The position numbers and the translations under genes are program-made. Of a stretch of DNA of 64,000 nt, positions 18,247 through 26,017 are shown piece after piece (position 1 is the stretch's first letter; each line of letters begins with the position of its first letter). The notes under the pieces are model-generated. The model worked only from the letters and a program-made list of their open reading frames with translations, was not told the DNA's origin and did no database searches. Origin of the DNA: CAVTUU01 sp045804965 (GTDB lineage: Bacteria; Chloroflexota; Chloroflexia; Thermomicrobiales; UBA6265); NCBI GenBank assembly GCA_045804965.1, contig JBJMMD010000035.1, forward strand, positions 5,095-69,094. Reading direction: 5' to 3'.

Positions 18247-19518
18247 ATGGCCGTCATCCGCCGATTATCCGCGCTCGAAATCCTCGACAGCCGGGGCCGT
18301 CCCACCGTGCAAGCGACGTGCGAGCTCGCGGACGGCGCCAGTGCCTCCGCCTCCGTTCCCTCCGGCGCCTCCACCGGCGCCGCCGAAGCGCACGAACTGC
18401 GGGACGGCGACCCCAGGCGCTATGGCGGGCTCGGTTGTCGCACGGCAGTACATAATGTTGTCGCGCTCAACAACGTTATGACAAATCGCCATTTTCCCAC
18501 CCAAGCTGACCTCGACCGAACCCTGATCGAGCTCGACGGCACGCCGGACAAGTCCCAGCTCGGGGCAAACGCGATCCTCGCCGCCTCAATCGCGTATGCG
18601 CGCGCGGACTCCACCGCGCGCGGTCTGCCGTTGTATCGGCATCTGGCGAGCACCCTCGCCCCCGAGCACGAACCGGCTCGCCTCCCCCGCCCGACCGTAA
18701 ACCTTTTCAGCGGCGGCAAGCACGCCGGCGGGCAGGTCTCGATTCAGGATGTGCTGATTTGTCCAGTCGCCGCGCCAACCATCGACGCGGCGATGGCGGC
18801 GACCTACGAGGTCTACCAGGCTGCCGCCGCGCTCGTTCGCCAGCAGTACGACATGCGCCTGCTCGTCGCCGATGAAGGGGGCCTCGCCCCCCCCTTTCCT
18901 GATGTCGAGACCATGCTCGCCGACGCTGTGACCGCCATCCGCGCCGCCGGCTACGAACCAGGCCGCGACATTGCACTCTGTGTCGACGTCGCCGCCAGCC
19001 ACTTCGCCGAAAACGGCCGCTACCGTCTCGCTGGCGAACCACTCACCAGCGCGGAGATGATCGAGACCATCGCCGGCTGGCTCGATCGCTACCCGATCAT
19101 CAGCGTTGAAGACGGATTGGCCGAGAACGACTGGGCGCATTGGCCGTTGTTGCGTCGCCGCATCGGCGGACCCGGGGGCGCACTCGTCCTCGGCGACGAT
19201 CTCCTCGCCACCAATCCGGCCCGGATCCAACGTGCGATCGACGCTAACGCCGCCGATGCCCTCCTCCTCAAGGTGAACCAGATCGGCACCCTGACCGAAG
19301 CCGCCGCTGCCTGCCGCCTCGCCCGTGCCGCCGGCTGGCGCGTGGTCGTCAGTGCTCGCAGCGGCGAAACGGAGGACAACTGGCTCGCCGATCTCGCCGT
19401 CGCCTGGTCCGCCGACCAGCTCAAAGTCGGCTCGATCACTCGCTCCGAACGCCTCGCCAAATGGAACCGCCTCCTCGCGATTGAAGCGGAAACGGAGTGG
19501 CCAGTGGCCTCTTCGTGA
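18247..19518 (+). CDS. Enolase paralogue with altered active site
   Basis: A 423-residue enolase-family protein (true enolases are about 430). Conserved: SGASTGAAEAHELRDGD loop, LGANAILAAS, GGKHAGG, VADEGGLAPP, DVAAS, ISVEDGLAENDW, LGDDLLATN (metal ligands Asp, Glu, Asp), LLKVNQIGTLTEA (catalytic Lys), SGETEDNWLADLAVA, and LKVGSITRSERLAKWN. Changed: the family IQE motif reads IQD (Glu168 in yeast numbering is Asp) and the family SHRSGETED reads SARSGETED (His373 is Ala). Position 168 helps in the first step and 373 helps dehydrate 2-phosphoglycerate, so this may use another 2-phospho acid or be slow. It abuts an APH-fold kinase and is not in a glycolytic cluster. The symbol eno is withheld for that reason. 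Confidence 0.85.
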   Translation: MAVIRRLSALEILDSRGRPTVQATCELADGASASASVPSGASTGAAEAHELRDGDPRRYGGLGCRTAVHNVVALNNVMTNRHFPTQADLDRTLIELDGTPDKSQLGANAILAASIAYARADSTARGLPLYRHLASTLAPEHEPARLPRPTVNLFSGGKHAGGQVSIQDVLICPVAAPTIDAAMAATYEVYQAAAALVRQQYDMRLLVADEGGLAPPFPDVETMLADAVTAIRAAGYEPGRDIALCVDVAASHFAENGRYRLAGEPLTSAEMIETIAGWLDRYPIISVEDGLAENDWAHWPLLRRRIGGPGGALVLGDDLLATNPARIQRAIDANAADALLLKVNQIGTLTEAAAACRLARAAGWRVVVSARSGETEDNWLADLAVAWSADQLKVGSITRSERLAKWNRLLAIEAETEWPVASS

Positions 19519-19556
19519 TGAGCGGCCCCCTTTCGTCGTTCCGAGCGTTACCACAC

Positions 19557-19590
19557 CGTCATGCTGAGCGGAGCGAAGAATCCCGCCCTG
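19557..19590 (+). repeat. Family C repeat, copy 1
   Basis: GTCATGCTGAGCGGAGCGAAGAATC, an imperfect palindrome. The mirror copy at 20001-20028 reads GATTCTTCGCTTCGCTCAGA then ATGACGG. The two flank the GIY-YIG-like ORF in opposite orientation. Confidence 0.65.
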
Positions 19591-19653
19591 CCCAAAATCC
19601 CTCTGAATAGTGGAGGTATCTTTGCCAGCATGATTTGACCTTGGAGAAGGTCG

Positions 19654-19956
19654 ATGCGTGACTCCTACGTGTACTTCCTGGCGAGCGCCACCCGCACGCG
19701 CTCCACCGGAGTTACCAATGACCTCGAATGTCGGCTTTGGGAACACCGGCAGCCTCGTCCATCAAGCTTCACCAGTCGTTATAGGGTTACTCGTTTGGTC
19801 TTTTACGAAACCTTTGCCGATCCGCGCGACGCCATCGCGAGAGAGAACGAGATCAAGGGTTGGCTACGAGCAAAGAAAATTGCGCTTATCGAGGAGACGA
19901 ATCCAGAATGGCGAGACTTAGGCGAAGGCTGGTTCGATCGAGATAGCTCATCCTGA
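19654..19956 (+). CDS. GIY-YIG-like endonuclease domain protein with degenerate motif
   Basis: A 100-residue protein of the YhbQ/UPF0213 type. The start YVYFLAS matches the family YVYIL.S, but the YIG half of the motif is RSTG in place of LYIG (RSTGVTNDLECRLWEHR). The downstream pattern is intact: FTSRYRVTRLVFYETFADPRDAIARENEIKGWLRAKK, with the conserved Arg and Glu, and the .ALIEE.NP.W.DL ending. The loss of the second Tyr suggests weakened or lost nuclease activity. ATG at 19654 follows GGAGAAGG. The gene sits between two inverted family C repeats, a frequent companion of mobile GIY-YIG genes. Confidence 0.75.
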   Translation: MRDSYVYFLASATRTRSTGVTNDLECRLWEHRQPRPSSFTSRYRVTRLVFYETFADPRDAIARENEIKGWLRAKKIALIEETNPEWRDLGEGWFDRDSSS

Positions 19957-20000
19957 GCAATGGTTGTCGGCATCATGAAGAGCCCGGTTGCAAAGGGCGA

Positions 20001-20028
20001 GATTCTTCGCTTCGCTCAGAATGACGGC
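20001..20028 (-). repeat. Family C repeat, copy 2
   Basis: GATTCTTCGCTTCGCTCAGA plus ATGACGG, the reverse of copy 1. In the upstream frame of accD it translates to FFASLRMT, a classic repeat artefact, which argues against any accD start before it. Confidence 0.65.
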
Positions 20029-20191
20029 AGGCTTGAACGTTCATGACGAAAGGCGTATGCTGACGCCCGCATGGCGGATGCTGACGATGGGGGCGGGAGC
20101 GTCCGATGGCGTGCATTCCTCATTGCCGGATGACATGGTTCCGAGCAACATTTGCCCTTCATGCCGGACACGACCAACAAGCAGGCAGACG

Positions 20192-21214
20192 ATGCGCGGA
20201 TTCTTTCACCGCCAAGGCAAATTCCAGCCGATCCTCCTCGACGACGAGCGGCCGGATCAGCAGATTCCCGAAGATCTTTGGGTCAAATGCCCGAAGTGCG
20301 GTGAGCTGATCTATTCCAAAGAGCTGCACGACAACCTCCGCGTCTGCCCGAAATGCACCTATCACATGCGGCTGCGCGCTCGCGAGCGCATCGTCACCCT
20401 CGTCGATCTGGACACCTTTGACGAGTGGGACGCGGGGCTGCGCCCGGAGGACCCGTTGCAGTTCGCGGACGGCTCCGGGACCTACCCCGACAAGCTCCGC
20501 CGCACCCAAAAGAAGAGCGGCGAGCCGGAGGCGCTCGTCACCGGTCAAGCCATGATCGATGGGCAACCGTTCGCGCTCGCGGTCTGCGATTTCGATTTCC
20601 TGGGCGCGAGCATGGGCTCGGTCTTTGGGGAGAAGTTCGCGCGGGCGGCCGAGCGTTGCGCCGCGCTCGGCATCCCCTTGCTCAGCGTGAATGCCTCCGG
20701 CGGCGCGCGCATGCACGAAGGCATCTTTTCCCTTATGCAAATGGCGAAAACAGTCACCAGCCTCTCCCGCTTGGGCGAGGCCCGCGTGCCCCATCTTTCG
20801 CTCTTGACCGATCCGTGCTACGGCGGTGTGACCGCGAGCTACGCGACCGTGGCCGATATCGTTATGGCCGAACCAGGGGCACTGATCGGATTCGCCGGTC
20901 CCCGCGTGATCGAGCAGATCACGAAGCAGAAACTGCCCGACGGATTCCAAACCGCCGAATTCCTGCTCGAACGCGGGATGATCGACCTCATCGTCGAGCG
21001 TACGGTGCTCCGTTCCACCGTCTCGACCCTGATTGGCCACTACGCCCGCGCTTGCCAACCAGCCCAGGTCGCGGCAGCCGCGCAACCCGAGAAGCCCGCA
21101 CCGAGGCCCGCAGAGGCTACCCGGGCGCGCGTCCGCGCCGTAGCCACCACCGCACCCTTCTCCGCGGCCGAAATGCCCCGCTTTAGTGGCGGCGAGGCAT
21201 CGACCGATGGGTGA
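20192..21214 (+). CDS. accD: Acetyl-CoA carboxylase carboxyltransferase subunit beta
   Basis: Beta half of the carboxyltransferase that moves CO2 from carboxybiotin to acetyl-CoA to make malonyl-CoA, the first step of fatty-acid synthesis. About 340 residues. A zinc ribbon CPKCGELIYSKELHDNLRVC closes with PKC; then comes the crotonase-like core with the SVNASGGARMHEGIFSLMQM oxyanion region and LTDPCYGGVTASYAT, then IGFAGPRVIEQI. ATG at 20192 (MRGFFHRQGKF) is chosen because upstream codons cross a repeat; its ribosome site is weak. The C-terminal 50 residues are Ala/Pro rich and unique. accA follows after 200 bp holding a repeat; biotin carboxylase and BCCP genes are not in the window. Confidence 0.93.
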   Translation: MRGFFHRQGKFQPILLDDERPDQQIPEDLWVKCPKCGELIYSKELHDNLRVCPKCTYHMRLRARERIVTLVDLDTFDEWDAGLRPEDPLQFADGSGTYPDKLRRTQKKSGEPEALVTGQAMIDGQPFALAVCDFDFLGASMGSVFGEKFARAAERCAALGIPLLSVNASGGARMHEGIFSLMQMAKTVTSLSRLGEARVPHLSLLTDPCYGGVTASYATVADIVMAEPGALIGFAGPRVIEQITKQKLPDGFQTAEFLLERGMIDLIVERTVLRSTVSTLIGHYARACQPAQVAAAAQPEKPAPRPAEATRARVRAVATTAPFSAAEMPRFSGGEASTDG

Positions 21215-21254
21215 CGCCACGACTCTCTGTCCCGCCGGCAGCCCCGAGAATGCT

Positions 21255-21380
21255 CTCACTCCCAGCCCCTCGCCCTTGCGAGGGGGGCCGATTTGGTGGG
21301 ATCGGGTTCAAAGCGTACCTTCTCCCCCGCAGGGGAGAGGGTGGCCCGGAGGGCCGGGTGAGGGAACTCCTCGCCGGCTG
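21255..21380 (+). repeat. Palindromic repeat family B, copy 2, inside the accD-accA gap
   Basis: CCCCTCGCCCttgcGAGGGGGG, about 30 bases, CTTCTCCCCCgcaGGGGAGAGGG, then TGGCCCGgaGGGCCGGGTGAG and GGAACTCC. It fills most of the 200-bp space between accD and accA. Confidence 0.7.
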
Positions 21381-21414
21381 AAGCCTGTTCCGGCTGCTCG
21401 TTTCGGACATCACC

Positions 21415-22266
21415 ATGATGACTGAGCTTGCGGTCGCGCGCTCGGCGTGGGATCGGGTGAAACTCGCCCGCAATCCGCAGCGGCCGCATACCCTCGATTA
21501 CCTTCATGAGCTGGCGAGCGAGTTTGTCGAGCTCCACGGGGACCGGACCCATAGCGACGATCACGCCCTGATCGGTGGCCTGGCCAGGTTCGGCAACCGG
21601 ACCGTGCTCGTGCTCGGCCATCAGAAGGGGGCGAACACCCGCGAGAATCTCGTCTACAACTTCGGCATGGTGCGGCCGGAGGGGTATCACAAAGCCGACC
21701 GCTTGATGCGCCACGCCGAGAAGTTCGGGATCCCGATCGTTACCTTCATCGACACTCCCGGCGGCGAACCAGGCATCGGGGCCGAGGAGCGAGGCCAAGC
21801 GACGGCCATTGCCGAGAGTCTGCTCACGATGGCGGGATTGCGGGTGCCGATCGTCGCCGTCGTCATCGGCGAAGGCGGCAGCGGCGGTGCGCTCGCGATC
21901 GGCGTCGCCGACCGTCTGCTCATGCTCGAGAACGCCGTCTACGCCGTTGTTTCGCCCGAAGGGTGCGCCGCGATCCTGTGGAAGGACGCCGCGAAAGCGC
22001 CTGAGGCCGCCGCAACTATGCGCATGACCGCCGCCGATCTCCTCGGCTTCGGCATCATCGACGAGGTCATCTCCGAACCGGTGCCGGCGGACGAGGACCC
22101 GCACGCATCGATCGCCGCCGTCGGCAAGGCGATCAATCGCCATCTCAACGAGCTCGCCGCGGCCTATCCCGCGAACACCCCGGATGGACTCACCCGCCTC
22201 CTCGACGCCCGCTACAACCGTTTCCGGCACATTGGCGCCTGGCGCGACGAACAAATCCCGGACTAA
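21415..22266 (+). CDS. accA: Acetyl-CoA carboxylase carboxyltransferase subunit alpha
   Basis: Alpha half of the carboxyltransferase, partner of accD. 283 residues (282 if the second ATG, 21418, is used), slightly shorter than the 310-320 of E. coli because the N-terminal helical extension is reduced. Diagnostic motifs: ARNPQRPHTLDYLHEL, FVELHGDRTHSDDHAL, IGGLARFGNRTVLVLGHQKG, FIDTPGGEPGIGAEERGQ (substrate-binding DTPGA.PG), IGEGGSGGALAIGVADRLLM and YAVVSPEGCAAILWKDA. Co-directional with accD, so probably one transcript despite the repeat in between. Confidence 0.94.
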   Translation: MMTELAVARSAWDRVKLARNPQRPHTLDYLHELASEFVELHGDRTHSDDHALIGGLARFGNRTVLVLGHQKGANTRENLVYNFGMVRPEGYHKADRLMRHAEKFGIPIVTFIDTPGGEPGIGAEERGQATAIAESLLTMAGLRVPIVAVVIGEGGSGGALAIGVADRLLMLENAVYAVVSPEGCAAILWKDAAKAPEAAATMRMTAADLLGFGIIDEVISEPVPADEDPHASIAAVGKAINRHLNELAAAYPANTPDGLTRLLDARYNRFRHIGAWRDEQIPD

Positions 22267-22299
22267 CGATTCCCCACCGTCTTCCTGCCCGCCACCCTC

Positions 22300-22440
22300 G
22301 TCATTCTGATCACCCCACCTCCGTCATGCTGCGCATGCTTCCCGTCATTCTGAGCGATAGCGAAGAATCTCTCCCTGCCCACCACCGTCTTCACAAGAGC
22401 CAGATGCCTCGACTTCGCTCGGCATGACGTGGGGAGGACT
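22300..22440. repeat. Family C repeats, cluster of partial copies
   Basis: CCCGTCATTCTGAGCGATAG then CGAAGAATC, followed by CTCGACTTCGCTCGGCATGACG and earlier GTCATTCTG and GTCATGCTG pieces. Several overlapping copies of the 19557 element. Confidence 0.6.
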
Positions 22441-22522
22441 CGGCAGGACGGGGTGGGGTTCGCGGCGCGCTGGAGAGGAAGCGCCGCATGACGGTTGTGG
22501 GGGCGGACGAACACATCCCGGG

Positions 22523-22798
22523 CTAGGCTTCGTCCCCCTCCAGCGGTGGAGCTTCTTCCCAGAGCGGACTGGTCGCCGCGAGCGGCAGATCGGCGAGGGC
22601 GAACCAAAAATGCGGCTCGGGCAGCATCGTCAGACCAGTTTGACGCCGCAGCCAATCCGCGATCGGTTCATCGATCTCTTGCAGGGGTGTGCCGGCGCCA
22701 TCTCCGAACCAGACAAACCAGCGATCGTCCGCTGATCGAATCAGAAACCGCTCCGGCCGATCGCGATGCTGCGCGATCACTTGCACATATGACTGCAT
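22523..22798 (-). CDS. Small hypothetical protein
   Basis: A 91-residue soluble protein, not recognised. Composition and periodicity look real: VIAQHRDRPERFLIRSADDR, then WFVWFGDGAGTPLQEIDEPIADWLRRQ, and an acidic tail. ATG at 22798 is preferred over TTG at 22807 because GTGGA lies before it. It stands alone between accA (convergent) and the HxlR regulator (same strand, 309 bp upstream). Confidence 0.55.
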   Translation of the reverse strand: MQSYVQVIAQHRDRPERFLIRSADDRWFVWFGDGAGTPLQEIDEPIADWLRRQTGLTMLPEPHFWFALADLPLAATSPLWEEAPPLEGDEA

Positions 22799-22994
22799 CG
22801 TCCACAATCCACGCGGACGGGCTCCGCCCGGCAGGGGATAACTCCAAAATGCACGCCGCCGATTTCCGGCTGTTATCGCGCAGTACGCAACATCGCTGCC
22901 AATGGATGGAGGCGGTCTTGGTGGCCCGTGCGTGCCGGGATCAGGTGGGTATTAGCGCGGGGTTCGTATACGAGACGGACGGCGGCGGGGCCTC

Positions 22995-23065
22995 GTGTAC
23001 GGGGCTGAAGGCCCGGGCGCCGTGCGCTGCCGAGCCCCGAGCGGGGAAGGGCTTTATTGATTCCG
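22995..23065 (+). repeat. Degenerate family A repeat
   Basis: GGGCTGAAGGCCCGGGC, then CCGAGCCCCGAGCGGGGAAG and GGCTTTATTGATTCCGGG. Pieces of both hairpins, no clean ACGAAG. It lies in the 309-bp gap 22799-23107, where I see nothing else. Confidence 0.4.
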
Positions 23066-23107
23066 GGCGGGGTCGTCGACTACGATGCTTCGAAGCCTTA
23101 ATCCCCC

Positions 23108-23773
23108 TTACCTCGCCGCCTCTGCCGGAACGGCCATCTGGAAGATCTCAAAGAAGGAGCGGGCGTCTTCCAACGAGCCGTCGACCTGCATTTGGCCGGA
23201 GGCGACCGCGTCGTCGAGCGTGGCGTAGCCGGTAAAAACTTGCACAAACAGGTGTGGCGCGGCTTCGAGGGTGAGATGCGGTTCGGCGAACGGCTCGACC
23301 GTGAACGAAAGCTCACCCTGCCGCACCACGACCCGCAACACTTCGTCGCCGAGCCGGAGCTCGGTGCGAAGATCGCGTCCACGCGCCTTCTCCGGATGAA
23401 ACTCCGCACGGAGCGCCAGCATCAAGGCGCTGCAACTGATGAAATCGCCCTCCGCGGGGGGGCCCAGTGATTTTGCGCCCCATAACCCGAGGCGCATCAG
23501 CGGCTCCTCGAGTTCCTTTCCATAGGAGGTCAATTCGTAGACGATCCCGCTCGCCGGCCGGGGCAGGAGACTGCGCTGAACCAGACCCGTGTCTTCCAAC
23601 TCGCGCAGGCGGGCGGAGAGGATATTCGTGGGGATGCCCGGCAGCGCCTGCTCCAACTCGGTGAACCGTTTGGGATCGATCAGCAATTCGCGCACGATCA
23701 TCAGCGTCCATCGGCCGCCGATCAGATCGAGCGCGTGGGCAAGGCCACAGTACTGTCCATACTCGCGTGTCAT
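23108..23773 (-). CDS. HxlR-type winged-helix regulator with SCP2 domain
   Basis: A 221-residue transcriptional regulator. Residues 1-100 are an HxlR domain: YCGLAHALDLIGGRWTLMIV, RELLIDPKRFTELEQALPGI, then ILSARLRELEDTGLVQRSLL and YELTSYGKELEEPLM. Residues about 115-215 are an SCP2-like sterol-carrier domain (VVVRQGELSFTVEPFAEP, LTLEAAPHLFVQVFTGYATL, GQMQVDGSLEDARSFFEIF), which may sense a hydrophobic ligand. It is divergent from an MFS exporter; an inverted repeat sits inside the exporter promoter (24005-24033), so it probably represses the exporter until its ligand binds. Confidence 0.87.
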   Translation of the reverse strand: MTREYGQYCGLAHALDLIGGRWTLMIVRELLIDPKRFTELEQALPGIPTNILSARLRELEDTGLVQRSLLPRPASGIVYELTSYGKELEEPLMRLGLWGAKSLGPPAEGDFISCSALMLALRAEFHPEKARGRDLRTELRLGDEVLRVVVRQGELSFTVEPFAEPHLTLEAAPHLFVQVFTGYATLDDAVASGQMQVDGSLEDARSFFEIFQMAVPAEAAR

Positions 23774-23786
23774 AACGATCTAACCA

Positions 23787-23876
23787 CTAGCCCTGGGCTT
23801 AGATTCCAGGGCGGCAACGTGGCCCGGGTTGAAACCCCCGGACTCCAACAGACGAAGCCCTACCAGGGCTGACGAG
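23787..23876 (+). repeat. Palindromic repeat family A, copy 4
   Basis: GCCCTGGgcttagattCCAGGGC, then CCCGGGttgaaaCCCCCGG, then AGACGAAG with arms GCCCtaccaGGGC and TGACGAGCG. Three hairpins in a row at the HxlR start side. Confidence 0.7.
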
Positions 23877-24004
23877 CGCAGTCTCGCAGGCAACCCTGGT
23901 TTGCCATGTGGCGCCGCCTTCATTACCGCGCGAGCGTGCGCCACACGCCCTGACGAAGAGACCCGACGACGCCACCAACATACTGATAGCGTAGCACGAG
24001 GTAC

Positions 24005-24033
24005 TTGACTTTTGCAAGTGGACTTGCTAAAAG
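24005..24033 (+). promoter_or_regulatory. MFS promoter with embedded operator
   Basis: TTGACT (24005-24010) and TAAAAG (24028-24033) are spaced 17 bp. The spacer contains the inverted repeat GCAAGTggACTTGC (24014-24027), centred between the two boxes where a bound regulator would block polymerase. A second AAGCTT-centred palindrome, CAAGCTTG, lies near 24054. HxlR proteins bind such sites; the assignment to the divergent regulator is inference. Confidence 0.6.
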
Positions 24034-24169
24034 ATACCTTGTTCGTGGCAAGCAAGCTTGTCGAATTGCAGCACGAACACGAAAGGCAAGCGTCAATCAT
24101 GTCGAAAAGCCGGCTTGCCATTCGTCAATAGAGTGACGGATCGTATTTAGACACCTAAGAGGAGGAATC

Positions 24170-25657
24170 ATGACGACTCCGAGTACGAGAAAGGGCCTGA
24201 TCCTGGCCCTGTGCTGCATGGCGCAGTTTATGGTTGTGTTAGACATCGCGATCGTGAACGTCGCCTTGCCGTCAATCCAATCCGATCTCGGGCTGCGCGA
24301 AAGCTCGCTGCAATGGGTGGTCATCGCCTACGGGATGCTCCTCGGTGGTTTCCTCCTCCTGGGCGGACGCCTGGGCGACCTGCTCGGCCGGCGCCGCATC
24401 TTCATCACCGGAGCGAGCATCTTTGGCGCCGCCTCGCTCCTGGCCGGTTTCGCCAATTCGGCCTCGGTGCTGATCGGCGCCCGGGGCATTCAGGGCTTCG
24501 GCGCCGCGCTGCTCGCCCCGTCGGCGTTGGCGATCCTTGGCGTCACCTTCGCCGAGGGACAGGAACGGAACAAAGCGCTCGGCATCTTCGGCGCGATCGG
24601 CGGTTCGACCGCATCGGTTGGGGTGATCGCCAGCGGGTTGCTCTCCGATGGCCCCGGCTGGCGGTGGATCTTCTTCATCAACGTTCCCGTCGGCATTCTG
24701 CTGACGTTCTTCGCATGGAGATTCCTGCCCGTCGACCACATCGAGTCCGGCAAGCGCCACTACGACTTCACCGGCGCGGCGACGGTGACCGGTAGTCTGC
24801 TCCTGCTCGTCTACGGTTTGAATCGCGGCGTCGATCACGGTTGGGGATCGGCGACGACCCTCGCCCTCTTCGCCACCTCCGCCCTCTTCTTCGCCGCGTT
24901 CGTCTGGGTGGAATCGCAGGCAACCTCACCGCTGGTGCCATTTGCCGCCCTAAAGAACCGGACGATGGTCGCCGCGGACCTGGTCGGGTTCACGCTCTTC
25001 GGCTCCTTCTTCGCCTTCATCTTTCTGGTCACGCTGCTGATGCAGCAGGGGCTCGGCTACTCTCCCACTCGCACGGGCGTGGCCTGGTTGGCGACATCGC
25101 TGACCGCGTTTGTCGCGGCCGGGATCGTGGGGGCGCGGTTGGCGACGTCGATCGGCGTCCGCAAGCTCCTGATTGCCGGTCCCTTGCTGATGGTTTTGAG
25201 TGGGGCCTACCTGACCCAGGTCGACGCGGGCGCCACTTACACTCGAGATCTCCTGCCGGCGTTCCTCATGGCGGGGTTTGCGATCGGTCTCTCGGCGCCA
25301 TCGGTGCAGATCGGGGCGCTGTCAGGTGTGGCCAGCAAATCGGTCGGGCTCGCCTCGGGGCTCGTGGAGACGATGCGGGAGATCGGCGGCGCGGTCGCGA
25401 TCGCCACTGTGTCGACGGTGCTCGTTTCGCACACCAATGATGCAAGCAGGATCGTGGATCCGGTCGCGCGCCAATCCGCGATCTTCGACGGGTTCCAGTC
25501 TGCCTTCATCGTGATCGTTGCGATGGCGGCGCTGGGCGCGGCCGTTGCGAGCATCGCCTTCCCCCGCCTGGCTACCGTTGACGTGGGAGAGGTCAGCCTG
25601 CAGCTCGACGGCGAGGAGCTGGCCCTGGCCGAAGCCGTCGTCCCGCGTTGGGAGTAG
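24170..25657 (+). CDS. MFS multidrug exporter, DHA2 (14-TMS, EmrB/QacA) family
   Basis: A 495-residue proton-coupled drug exporter of the inner membrane. Motif D1-like MVVLDIAIVNVALPSIQSDL in TM1, motif A GGRLGDLLGRRR between TM2 and TM3, motif B/C region RGIQGFGAALLAPSALAIL and FGAIGGSTASVGVIASGLLS, and 14 predicted hydrophobic segments. An AGGAGG ribosome site lies six bases before ATG 24170. Divergent from the HxlR/SCP2 regulator. Its C-terminal 90 residues have a homologous orphan fragment at 27752-28024, evidence that a second copy of this gene once existed nearby. Substrate unknown. Confidence 0.9.
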   Translation: MTTPSTRKGLILALCCMAQFMVVLDIAIVNVALPSIQSDLGLRESSLQWVVIAYGMLLGGFLLLGGRLGDLLGRRRIFITGASIFGAASLLAGFANSASVLIGARGIQGFGAALLAPSALAILGVTFAEGQERNKALGIFGAIGGSTASVGVIASGLLSDGPGWRWIFFINVPVGILLTFFAWRFLPVDHIESGKRHYDFTGAATVTGSLLLLVYGLNRGVDHGWGSATTLALFATSALFFAAFVWVESQATSPLVPFAALKNRTMVAADLVGFTLFGSFFAFIFLVTLLMQQGLGYSPTRTGVAWLATSLTAFVAAGIVGARLATSIGVRKLLIAGPLLMVLSGAYLTQVDAGATYTRDLLPAFLMAGFAIGLSAPSVQIGALSGVASKSVGLASGLVETMREIGGAVAIATVSTVLVSHTNDASRIVDPVARQSAIFDGFQSAFIVIVAMAALGAAVASIAFPRLATVDVGEVSLQLDGEELALAEAVVPRWE

Positions 25658-25676
25658 GCTAGGCTCCCAACCACCA

Positions 25677-25722
25677 ACCCTCACCCCCCACCCCTCTCCC
25701 TTTTTCGAAGGGAGAGGGGCGT
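25677..25722 (+). repeat. Palindromic repeat family B, copy 3
   Basis: CCCTCTCCCtttttcgaaGGGAGAGGG directly downstream of the MFS stop, where it could act as a terminator-like hairpin. Confidence 0.65.
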
Positions 25723-25856
25723 CGCACTGGTTTCGGGCCTTCGCACGAGGCGCGGGAACGACGAGCTCCGCGGCCGCGCCGCGGCGACGGCGGATGCAAC
25801 AGCCGAGGCCGGCGAAAGACCGGCCGACGAATCGCCACCGATCACTCCGAACTCTG

Positions 25857-25915
25857 CCTCGCAGGGGCTTCGTCTTCGCGCTGGGTTTTGAACCCGGTGG
25901 CGCCGCGCAGCCGCG
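25857..25915 (-). repeat. Degenerate family A repeat (reverse orientation)
   Basis: Minus-strand reading: CACCGGGTTCAAAACCCAGC, GCGAAGACGAAG, then GCCCCTGCGAGGC. The ACGAAG spacer is kept; the stem has again changed. Together with copy B3 this fills the gap to the next gene. Confidence 0.55.
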
Positions 25916-26017
25916 TGGACATAGAGGCCGGCAATTGTTTCAGCACCGCCTCATGCGAAAATGCGCACGCGAGAATCCTGAGTGCGAACAGGCAGCGGAC
26001 ATGGGGGGCGTGGGCAC

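Noticed and set aside
19988..20191. 68-residue extension of AccD
   Set aside because: It includes FFASLRMT, the translation of a family C repeat, and has no homology.
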